Under the pieces are notes generated by a model, which saw only the letters and a list, made by a program, of their open reading frames with translations, was not told where the DNA came from and made no database searches. A DNA stretch of 64,000 bases from Molossus alvarezi (lineage: Eukaryota > Chordata > Mammalia > Chiroptera > Molossidae), in NCBI GenBank assembly GCA_037176705.1, contig CM073907.1, positions 9,269,001 to 9,333,000 of the forward strand, written 5' to 3'. Below are positions 56,281 to 64,000 of the stretch, in pieces. Made by a program: the position numbers and the translations under genes. How positions within the stretch are numbered: position 1 is the stretch's first letter; each line of letters starts with the position of its first letter.

Positions 56281-56480
56281 TTTTCCCTCTATTGATTTTA
56301 GAGAGAGAGGGAGAGAGAGATAGAAACATCAATGAGAGAGAACATTGATTGGCCGCCTCCTGCATGACCCCCACTGGGGATCAGGCCCACAACCTGAGCA
56401 TGTGCCCTGACTGGGAATCGAACCGGCGACCTCTTGGTGCATGGGTTGACGCTCAACCACTGAGCCACACTGGCTGGGCA
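56281..56480 (-). mobile_element. Ves SINE, 'GTTGAGCGTC' type, with perfect 16-bp TSD
   Basis: Minus-strand head GCCCAGCCAGTGTGGCTCAGTGG, GTCAACCCATGCACCAAGAGG, GGTTCGATTCCCAGTCAGGGC, CCCAGTGGGGGTCATGCAGG. Identical flanks AGATGTTCATTTCTTT at 56265-56280 and 56481-56496. It inserted just beside the short SINE. Confidence 0.97.
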
Positions 56481-56724
56481 AGATGTTCATTTCTTTATGG
56501 GCCCGTCTTGTTGGCTGTGTGTTCCCCATATGGCCACTGTGCCTCCTCTTTCCAAACAAATGTCTGGGATTTGGTCTTACCATGGAAAAACAGTATTTGC
56601 CATTTTTACTGTCTTAGAAAACATGATATCTCTAAGCACTCTCTGAATTTAGTTTCAATGTTTATTTAATATGATGAAGATAAAGTTGATGATGATGCTG
56701 ACAAGGAGGATGATAAATGGTCCA

Positions 56725-56835
56725 ACTTTGTTACCTATAAAATGAGGAAATAATATTTATTTCTCAGGGTTTGGGGAGAGAAGACATATGAGATGATTGT
56801 ATATAAAACCCACAACAATGTCTGGCAAGGAATCG
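56725..56835 (+). mobile_element. MIR SINE fragment
   Basis: 'AACTTTGTTACCTATAAAATGAGGAAATAATATTTATTTCTCAGGGTTTGGGGAGAGAAGACATATGAGATGATTGTATATAAAACCC' follows the MIR core to 3' part. Confidence 0.6.
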
Positions 56836-56939
56836 TTTTTCGAAAGTTTCAGTTCTATTGGCATGGCTAGTACCTAGAGGACAGGGTGTTTAAAAGGAAG
56901 GAAGAAATATATGGCAAAGTCAATACAGTGTCCACGGGA

Positions 56940-57170
56940 TTCTAGAGATGCAGCACCCAGTGTGAGCTCAGGCCAAGCTGCTTGGGTTTGAATTCCTTTC
57001 TTGTGAAACCCTGGCCAAGCGGCTTTATTTCTCCATACCTCAGTTTCCCCACATGTGAAGTGGAGTTGATAACTGTTCCTGCTTCATTGGGTTGTTGGGA
57101 GGCTATGCCAAGCATTTAGGAGACTGCCTAGCAGTGATCCCTTTAAGAATAAGATAAATATCATTCTGTT
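56940..57170 (+). mobile_element. MIR SINE, nearly full length
   Basis: 'TTGGGTTTGAATTCCTTTC', 'AACCCTGGCCAAGCGGCTTTATTTCTCCATACCTCAGTTTCCCC' and 'ATAACTGTTCCTGCTTCATTGGGTTGTTGGGAGG' match MIR blocks in order. The second MIR within 300 bp in the same orientation. Confidence 0.8.
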
Positions 57171-57539
57171 CTGACTTGTTTCACAAGAATGCAATGAAAT
57201 TGCCTAGTGTGCAGCACTACCTGCTCTGTGAAGTTCTCCTGGATGACCTGAGTTATGTGGTCCCTGCTCTAGGGTCCCACAGCAGGTCTTTACTTACAGC
57301 CATTTCCTTGGTCCTTAACTTACCAAGTTCCTGATTGTGCCTTATTCATCATCATGTCCCCAGAACTAAGCATCCTGAATGTCCATACTAAATGTTTCGT
57401 ATCAGAAACAGGATTTTATTAATGTCAGGATGTTTTATTCCTCCACCACCCATGCACACACAAAACATACTCTTTAGAGAGATTTTGAAAGAAGGGAAAT
57501 CTTTTCCACAATTTTGCCTCCTGCATTGAAAGGTATTAA
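57171..57539. other. Single-copy sequence
   Basis: Nothing recognisable as gene or interspersed repeat. Confidence 0.4.
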
Positions 57540-59450
57540 TAAATCTGTACTCAGACTTGTTTTTAGTAAAGTTGATGTAGAACCGTTAGGATTCTCGCAA
57601 TTAAAATCACATCCCTTACTGGAATTACTTCACTCGGCCTATTAATAGAGGCAGTTCCATTATTCCGATTTGAGCTGCTAAGGAAACCTTAAGGAGAAAC
57701 TATTTAAGCAGTTATTCCTGAGCTATCAAGAATACAAACAAATTTCCAGCAATTTGAATGCACTGATATTTCTGGGTAGATAACCCCAGGAACAGGGCAG
57801 TAACCACCTTGAACTTCCAGGCCCGGAGACCTGGATTCTGGACCAGGTGGTCCTGGGGGAGTCACTGCACCTCTCCAGGTCTGATTTCCATTTTTTGCCC
57901 ATTAACGGGGCTGAGAAACGGTCTAGAATTCAAGATGACTGGGGAGCAGCAAAGACTCCTGAATAATTGTGCCCCACTTAGGAGGTGGCAAATAGCCAGG
58001 AGGGGCGAGGTGATGCTTTCAATTAAGTGAGTAAGTGAAGTTTATTTTGCTTGAAATTTCGAGATGCTTCCAAAACACTGCTGTGTATCTTAAGTTTTCC
58101 TAAACGACTCCTTGAACCGCCGAACGCACCTTCCCAGGCAGGCAAAGGCGTTCCAAGCCCCGTCTAAGCAGCACGGATCAGCCTTCGCATATCAAACGGG
58201 GCTTCCTGCTGAGTCTCTGTACACCATTAAATTTCCTCAAATGTAAAGCCAGGAGAATTCTTCCAGGTGTTCAGGTTCCTGGAGGGTGGGGGAAGTCCCG
58301 AGCCTCGAATTAGATCAATAAATACCACGCTAGAGTGCAACACAAAGGACCTTTTACACGGTGTGGCCCCCTCTGGAGAACTCTATTTCGGAGGCAGCCC
58401 TGGCAGGGTCCACAGGCCCTTCTGTCACTTGGGTGTGACACCGACGACAGATCAGGGCGGTCCCCGGAGCTCTCCCGATGGCGGCAGCCGCGCAGACCCG
58501 GGGGCACCTTGCGGGCGGCGGGCAGGCGGGGCTCATCTGCAGGGCGCCTCTGGTACCTGGTCCATTCCTCCTTCGGGGGTCAGAGCGCCAGGATCGGGCA
58601 CCCCCCCCCCCCCCTCCTGGAGCCTGTTTAAAGAGAAGGAGAACCCAAGCTGAAATTAGAGCTAAAGCTAGATCCTGGGCTTCCCAAGCCAGGTGAAGAA
58701 AGCTGGCAAGGTCACCCATTCAGTCACCAGGTGGTGCATTTAATTTAAAAGGAGTGTTAACCTTGTTTATACAAAATAACAGCAATATGCAGAGAAGCAG
58801 TAAATCCATTGTCGTTAAACAGCGGGGAGCCGCGGGCGCTGGCAGGCTGCCCACCCGGCGACGTGAACTCGGCTGGCACCGCGCAGGGAGCGCGTGGCCC
58901 GGGCCCTCGCCAGAGCAGACCCGAGCTGCGCCCTTTCTGCCCCGCGGATGACTCTTTGCATTCTTGTCAAATATATTTAGAACAAGAGGTGTCCACTTAA
59001 AGAGAAACATTTGTTAATCACTTAAATGCAGGCGCTTGGCCGCTCTCCAGTTCCACCTTTATAAATATGTACGATGGGATTCCAGCTAAGCAGGGAAGTC
59101 CCCGGCAAGCTCCCTTCTCCGCCGTCCCCTCGAATTGACCTAAGGTGAATGTCCCCAGCACCTTATTAATTTTCCATCCCGGCGGGTTTCCCTGCGTCAT
59201 GGCCAGCCTTCTATCGGAACGCTGATGGAGATAAATAAATGATAACACGGGAGAGAAAGAGAGCAGTGTTTCTTTAAGCAAGGGAGAGATTCAAGTGACA
59301 TTCCTGTTGACCGAGGCGCTGGTGTGACAGGGCCTTGTTTACTAGCAGCTGCCCCCAACTAATGACACTGATAACCGGGTGGCTACCCTGCTAGGGGCGC
59401 AGCCGATAAAGGGCCTCTGTTTAAAGTGACCCTGCTCCTGGTCACTTCTG
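57540..59450. promoter_or_regulatory. Repeat-free candidate regulatory block with CpG-rich cores
   Basis: About 1.9 kb with no recognised repeat, flanked by repeat-rich DNA. Two CpG-rich patches (about 58440-58600 and 58820-58950) contrast with the CpG-poor surroundings. Around them are words typical of developmental enhancers: CAATTAAAATC and CTATTAATAGAGG (57600-57660), GGTGTTAACCTTGTTTA-like text (58750), and GATA-type sites clustered at 59221-59440 (GGAGATAAATAAATGATAACA, CTGATAACC, CCGATAAAG). The overlapping frames at 58267-58719 arise from GC-rich DNA and none has a known domain. This could be an orphan CpG island, an alternative promoter, or an enhancer. I infer function from composition only. 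Confidence 0.4.
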
Positions 59451-59717
59451 ATCACAAGGGGCAAACTCTGGGTGCGGAGGTTCCCACTCTCCAGCTTTTG
59501 ATGTCACCACAGAGAAACCTCTGAGCCTGTCAGCCCTCTGCCTGTCATCCAGGAGTGGAGACAGGGGGGCAGGGGACAAGGAAAGGCAGCAGGGGAGCAA
59601 GGTGAGAGGTCAGCTCTGGGGGTCTTGAAGAACTCTTCCTTGTGTTTGAAAACCACTGGCACTTCCCTACCCCCAACAAGTCTCAGTAATAAATGTGCCA
59701 GGGACAAGGTTGCAGGA

Positions 59718-59936
59718 TTTTTTCTTTTTTCCTTTATTGATTTTTAGAGAGAGAGGAAGAGAGAGGGAGAGAGAGATAGAAACATCGATGAGAGAGAACA
59801 TGGATTGGCTGCCTCCTGCACGCCCCCCCCACTGGGGATCAGCCCACAACCTGGGCATGTGCCCCTGACCCGGAATCGAACTGGCGACCTCTTGGAGCAG
59901 GGTCGACGCCCAACCACTGAGCCACACTGGCCAGGC
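59718..59936 (-). mobile_element. Ves SINE, 'GTTGAGCGTC' type, reverse orientation
   Basis: Minus-strand head GCCTGGCCAGTGTGGCTCAGTGGTTGGGCGTCGACCC, AGTTCGATTCCGGGTCAGGG, CCCAGTGGGGGGGGCGTGCAGG, CT tract, poly(T) left edge. TSD core AGGTTGCAG at 59707-59715 and 59938-59946. Confidence 0.95.
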
Positions 59937-59946
59937 TAGGTTGCAG

Positions 59947-60916
59947 AACTACTGAGGCTTAACCACATGACAGTCACTTTTAATACTTGGGATCATGTCC
60001 CTCCTAAGATTGTGACGATGTCGAGGACCTTGTGTGGCACCCAGGCTAACATTCTGACCTGTCCCTTCAAAAAGCAGATGTCCCGAGGATGGGGGCTTGC
60101 CTACAGCCACTTAGCAAGCTTAGCTCCCTGTTCTCCATCCTTTCCAAACAGACAGACAGAGAGATTAAAAGACCGAACACAGTTTAGAATACACCTGTGT
60201 TACAGACATACATACCCATCAGGATAGGAAGAGGAAATTTAAAGATCTGTATCTTTAAATACATACAAGAGGATATACAACGACCTATCTCTTTGAATTT
60301 CCCCTTCCTAGCCTGATCGGGCTGTCAGACAGCAGCCTTCTAGTGTGTTCCAAGCTGAGAGGAAGCCAAAGCCCTCACCTGGCTCAGGTCCCAGCCTGGT
60401 AGATCCGTGGGCTTCCCTCAAGGCCCACCTCCGCCCTGATTATTCATGAATACCATCCATTTGAAGATCAACAAACTTGGAATCCCATAATCCCTTTCAT
60501 GCTCCAACCAGCCAAGCAGACATACCTCCGATGAAGCAAATGCTGAGAGCAAATTGATTTCTGCTCTCCGAAAGTGCAGATGGTGAGAAACAAGCCACCT
60601 TGCCCTCATTCACCTGTCTTGTCACCTGAAAACAAATAATAAAGGTCTGGCCAAGGATGTTAAGATGCTCGGAAGAAAGATGGTAACATTTCCACCCGTG
60701 TGATTTCCCCAGCAAAGTTCTCTGCAGTACATTTTAGGGGCGACTCCCGTCAAGTTTTGTCCAGGAGCCTCCAAGAACCTGGGACTCATTACTCGTGTTT
60801 CCAAAATGTAGTGGCTCCACAATTTTCTCCTTAGGGCGTGGTATTAGAAAATGATTCTTTCTACAAAATTTAAATTTAGCTTACCGGGGCTTTGTGGCAT
60901 GTCCTTCACTATTAAC
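59947..60916. other. Single-copy sequence
   Basis: No gene recognised. A possible conserved element at 60420-60720 is listed separately. Confidence 0.4.
60420..60720. promoter_or_regulatory. Candidate conserved noncoding element
   Basis: Repeat-free, high-complexity block with 'TGATTATTCATGAATACC', 'AGCAAATTGATTTCTGCTC', two CACCTG E-boxes (60611 and 60625) and 'AACAAATAATAAAGG'. Motif evidence only. Confidence 0.3.
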
Positions 60917-61300
60917 TGTTATGGGTTGAATTGTCTTCCCCTAAATGCGTATGTTGAAGTCCTAACCCCCAGGACTTCAGAATGGGACCTTATTTAGGGA
61001 TAGGGTCTTTCAGAGGCAATCAAGCTCAAATACACTCAACAGAATGGGCCCTGATCCAATACGACTGGTGTCCTATATGTAAGGAAAATTTTAGAGATCT
61101 ACTTAGAAGGAGTAAGACATGAAGAGACACGGGAAGGAGCCGTCTTCCTATGGCCAAGGAGAGAGGAATACATCCTTCTCTCAGAAGTAACCAAAGCTGC
61201 AAACATCTTGGTCTTGGACTGCAGCCTCCAGAGCTGTGAGAACAGATTTGAGCCCCTCGGTCATTGGTACTTTGTTACAGGGGCCTAGAAAACAAATACA
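60917..61300 (+). mobile_element. MaLR-like solo LTR
   Basis: Begins TGTTATGGGTTGAATTGTC and includes 'ATGTTGAAGTCCTAACCCCC', 'GACCTTATTTAGGGATAGGG', 'GATCCAATACGACTGGTGTCC', 'CATCTTGGTCTTGGACTGCAGCCTCCAGAGCTGTGAG' and 'GGTACTTTGTTACAGGGGCCTAG'. The order fits a complete MaLR/MLT1-type LTR. No internal region or viral gene remains, so it is a solo LTR left by recombination. Confidence 0.85.
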
Positions 61301-61419
61301 CCCAACCAATTTTAATCATCTCGATGACTTTAAATATTCCCTAGAATCAGTACTTCAAAACCTGATGAAGTCAATTGAAATGGCTTTAAATTATTATTTT
61401 TTTATATTATTGTCTGCTT

Positions 61420-61575
61420 TGATATTTTTTAATTGTTGAAAGTATTACAGATATTCCCCCTTGTTTCTCCATTGACCCCCTCCTCCCCACTCCCATCTCC
61501 TCCTTCCTTCCCCAACCTAATGGCTGTGTCTGTTAGTTGTTCATATACGCATATAAGTTCTTTGGTTCATCTCCT
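61420..61575 (-). mobile_element. Bat L1 3' UTR end, reverse orientation
   Basis: Read on the minus strand it gives 'GATGAACCAAAGAACTTATATGC', 'TGGGAGTGGGGAGGAGGGGG' and 'GGGGGAATATCTGTAATACTTTCAACAATTAAAA', which parallels the 3' UTR of the L1 at 61605-62168. It is strongly 5'-truncated and separate from its neighbour because both carry the same 3' UTR region. Confidence 0.8.
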
Positions 61576-61604
61576 CCCAAAGTGCTATGTAGAATATGAG
61601 GGCT

Positions 61605-62168
61605 TGACCCAGTGATCCCACTTCTAGGAATATACCCTAAGAAGCCTGAAACACCAATCAGAAAGAATATATGTACCCCCATGTTCATAGCAGCAGTATT
61701 TACAATAGCTAAGATCTGGAAACAGCCCAAGTGTCCGTCAGTAGACGAATGGATAAAAAAGCAGTGGTACATGTACACAATGGAGTACTACGCAGCTGTA
61801 AGAAAGAAGATCTCTTATCCTTTGAGACGACATGGAGGGACCTGGAAAGTATTATCCTAAGTGAAACAAGCAAACAGAGAAAGACAAGTACCACATGATC
61901 TCACTTATTTGTGGAATATAATGAACATAACAGTCTGAGGAATGGGGTAGTCCCACAGACGTGAAAGTGGGGTACAGACTGACAATCCCCAGAAGAGGGG
62001 GTTGTGGGGGAGAGATAAACCAAAGAACTTACATGCATGTATGCATGAACAATGGACATGGACAACAAAGCTGGGGACAGGGCGGGGAGGAAGGGGAAGG
62101 GAGAAATTAGTGGGGGGAAAAGGAGAAACATCTGTAACAAAAATAAATTAATTATTTAAAAATAAAAA
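61605..62168 (+). mobile_element. Bat L1, 5'-truncated, end of ORF2 plus 3' UTR, perfect 12-bp TSD
   Basis: Starts inside the ORF2 C-terminal region (DPVIPLLGIYPKKPET..., then FIAAVFTIAKIWKQ and WYMYTMEYYAAV), typical of the L1 ORF2 end. A single-base-type frame shift follows near 61805-61830: the expected TWRDLES-like continuation is in another frame, and the open frame ends at 61860. A 3' UTR with G-rich stretch and an A-rich tail follows. Identical 12-bp flanks AATATGAGGGCT at 61593-61604 and 62169-62180. Such copies are dead on arrival and cannot mobilise themselves. Confidence 0.95.
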
Positions 62169-62180
62169 AATATGAGGGCT

Positions 62181-62588
62181 AAGGAAACTCATACTTACTA
62201 CACAGCTACTATGTCTGGGGCAGGATTTGGAAAACTTTATATATTGTTGTTTATTTTACAGCTATAAACCATGCTTTAAATGATATAATTTTATTTAACT
62301 CAATTGAAGCACATTTTGTGTAGTAAGAACATTTACAGTAAACATGAATGATTGAAATAAGTACCGGTTAAGGGGGTTGTCCGTTGATTAGCATATTTTA
62401 TTAAATTACATATCGGAGAAAGTAGGGTCTTCTGTGCATTATGAGCACTGGTACTTGGTGAATTCGTCTCCATCTTTTCAACCACATTTTGAATCTATAA
62501 TGCAATTCATAGTGGAAAGGTTTATAGTAGATTTTGTCAAGGACCCCACGGTGAACAGAGATCATAAAAAACACACTTGAGAAAGTTT
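62181..62588. other. Single-copy sequence
   Basis: Nothing recognisable with confidence; the first 30 bp have a weak MIR-like 'AAGGAAACTCA' word. Confidence 0.35.
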
Positions 62589-62606
62589 CTCAAGTAGGTA
62601 CTTTAT

Positions 62607-62866
62607 TATTATTATTATTATTTTATTTTTATTTTTTTATCATCCTCACCCGAGGACATTTTTCCATTTTTTGTTCAGATAGAGCGGGAGGGAGAGAGAG
62701 AGAGAAACATCGACGTGAAAGGGACACATCGAGTGGTCGCCACCCGCACAACCAACCAGGGCCGGGGACAAACTGCAACCGAGGTACATCCCCTTAGCGG
62801 GAACCGAACCCGGGTCCCTCCGGACCGCAGGCGGATGCTCTAACCGCTGAGCCAAACTGGCCAGGG
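62607..62866 (-). mobile_element. Ves SINE, long type, CpG-rich, with perfect 18-bp TSD
   Basis: Minus-strand head GCCCTGGCCAGTTTGGCTCAGCGGTTAGAGCATCCGCCTGCGGTCC, GGGTTCGGTTCCCGC, CAACCGAGG in reverse, and the 3' part 'GAACAAAAAATGGAAAAATGTCCTCGGGTGAGGAT' followed by an (AAT)n tail. Many CpGs are preserved (TCGACGTG, CACCCGCAC, GACCGCAGGCGG). Flanks CTCAAGTAGGTACTTTAT at 62589-62606 and 62867-62884 are identical over 18 bp. This looks like the youngest insertion in the window. Confidence 0.98.
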
Positions 62867-62884
62867 CTCAAGTAGGTACTTTAT

Positions 62885-63171
62885 ATAAAGTCCTGGAAGG
62901 GGGAAGGTGTATAGCCTGTAGCTCCTATCTTTGGGTAGCTAAGAGTTTAACTGGTTAAAAGACTATAAGCAAGACAAGAAAGGAAATTAAAATTATACTT
63001 ACAAGCGATACTTCCTTAGTCCAAAAGAAGCTGAACTCAAGATAGGGGATGTAGATCCCGTCTGACTGAAATAGTGGTCCCAGGTTACACCTGCTAAGTG
63101 TGATTGTTAAGTGTGTTTTCACCCCCCAAAATGTCCCGAGTTGACTGAAAAGGTCTGCAGTCACCCAGTCT
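62885..63171. other. Single-copy sequence
   Basis: Nothing recognisable. Confidence 0.35.
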
Positions 63172-63352
63172 CAGAGTTTCTCAGCCTCAGCACTATTAAC
63201 ATTTTAAGCCAAATAATCCTTCGTTATGGTCACTGTCCTATGCATTGCACAATATTTGACAATATCCCTGGTCTCCCCAGCAATATCTTCACCCAGTTGT
63301 GACCACCAGTAATGTCTCTAAATGTTGCAAATTAACCAACTGAGAACCACTC
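63172..63352. mobile_element. hAT-type nonautonomous DNA element
   Basis: Ends are inverted: CAGAGTTTCTCAGCCTCAGC at the left and TGAGAACCACTC at the right. Internal words 'ACTATTAACATTTTAAGCC', 'ATGCATTGCACAATATTTGACAATATCCCTGG' and 'ACCAGTAATGTCTCTAAATGTTGC' fit a common mammalian hAT-Charlie MITE. Any 8-bp TSD has decayed. Family name not certain. Confidence 0.75.
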
Positions 63353-63794
63353 CCTTAGTTTAAGATTATATAAAGATTAGAAGAAGCTCTGTACGGGAAT
63401 GATGGTCAAACCATGGAAAACTATCTTGAGGTTAGACGCCAACATCCGTAGATACGAACCATTGAAAAGATGAAGGACATTCTACATATAAAAAGATGAC
63501 AATGGGTAAGGGCAAGTTGAAAGTCGAAAGTACAAGAGAAGGCAGGAACCAAGAATAAAGATCGGGGCAGGAAACTAGTTAATTAACCTGTTTACAAAAC
63601 TACAGCTGTTTCTACATACCCCTGAAGAATGTTTAAAAAATAATAAGCTGCTAAAATGTCTTCATTCATGGGGTCCACAGTCTTTGACACAGTGCACCAG
63701 AATTGGGCTGGTGACATTATTTAGCTCCTTTAATATAAATAGAGAGCCAGAGGGTGACAGCCCCCCTCACTTATTTCCTGAGAGATCAGTTGAG
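63353..63794. other. Single-copy sequence
   Basis: Nothing recognisable. Confidence 0.35.
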
Positions 63795-64000
63795 AGCATG
63801 ATGACAATAATAATAGCAGCTGGTATTTACTTAGTGACTCCTGTCTCCCAGACATTATCTGGTGTAATCCCCTCAAGACCTTGGCTAGAGCAGTATTAAC
63901 TTCCCTAGGGCTCAGTTTCCTAAAGTGCAGAGAGAAGGTAGGTGGTCATGCATCTATTAAGCGTTAGGGCCAAGACTTGAATCCAGGTTCAGCTACATGG
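63795..64000 (-). mobile_element. MIR SINE, reverse orientation, cut by window end
   Basis: 'AATAATAATAGCAGCTGGTATTTACTTAGTGACTCC', 'ATCTGGTGTAATCCCCTCAAGACC', 'GGCTCAGTTTCCTAAAGTGCAG...GGTGGTCATGCATC', 'AGGGCCAAGACTTGAATCCAGG' match MIR in reverse. It may continue beyond the window. Confidence 0.75.

Noticed and set aside
58267..58719. Overlapping 121-128-codon frames in GC-rich DNA as a first exon
   Set aside because: GC-rich DNA has few stop codons, frames overlap on both strands, and a C-run at 58601-58614 breaks any interpretation. No recognisable domain.
61420..62180. Twin-priming inverted L1
   Set aside because: Both pieces contain the same 3' UTR region and the 12-bp TSD encloses only the forward piece.
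1..64000. CRISPR array, operon, prophage or other prokaryotic system
   Set aside because: The SINE, LINE and MIR content is that of a mammalian nuclear genome. The tandem repeats lack unique spacers of constant length, and no gene clusters are present.

Overview
The window looks like noncoding DNA from the nuclear genome of a vesper bat (Vespertilionidae). The diagnostic evidence is about 27 copies of tRNA-derived SINEs of the Ves type. Each has a tRNA-like head with A and B boxes (TGGCTCAGTGG and GGTTCGATTCC), a (CT)n-rich body, and an AATCAATAAA plus poly(A) end. Many still have recognisable target-site duplications (TSDs). Older mammalian repeats (MIR, L2, L1 3' ends, MaLR-like LTRs, hAT-type DNA elements) make up most of the remaining recognisable sequence. 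The species cannot be named from the sequence alone.

No protein-coding gene, exon, tRNA or rRNA gene can be supported. The open frames present are short and fall in unique sequence, in SINE heads or in simple repeats. The longest (232, 218, 148 and 146 codons) lie in a 12-bp-period minisatellite, where a unit length divisible by three keeps many frames open. The only recognisable coding remnant is the C-terminal end of L1 ORF2 at about 61.6-61.86 kb. The window is best read as a gene desert, a large intron or an intergenic interval.

Layout. 0-7 kb: a GC-rich minisatellite (1.09-1.74 kb) next to a perfect 22-bp palindrome, then a layered repeat zone where Ves SINEs interrupt an L2, a hAT-type element and a MIR. 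7.9-8.4 kb, 13.55-14.06 kb and 17.3-17.85 kb: three paired SINE insertions whose TSDs show the order of events. 23-28.9 kb and 38.9-48.5 kb: two long stretches without Ves SINEs. They hold mostly single-copy sequence, several microsatellites and AT-rich, TAAT-rich segments that look like conserved noncoding elements. 54-57 kb: a dense repeat zone that includes an unusually short tRNA-like SINE. 57.5-59.45 kb: a repeat-free block with two small CpG-rich islands and clustered GATA-like motifs, the best regulatory candidate here. 59.7-64 kb: SINEs, a MaLR-like LTR, and a 5'-truncated L1 with a perfect 12-bp TSD sitting beside an older, oppositely oriented L1 end.

Nothing here supports a new multi-gene biological system. 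The most informative content is the insertion history recorded by nested TSDs, the G-quadruplex-capable minisatellite with a higher-order repeat, and the candidate regulatory block at 57.5-59.45 kb. Family names of old repeats come from memory of consensus features and have not been searched against a database.
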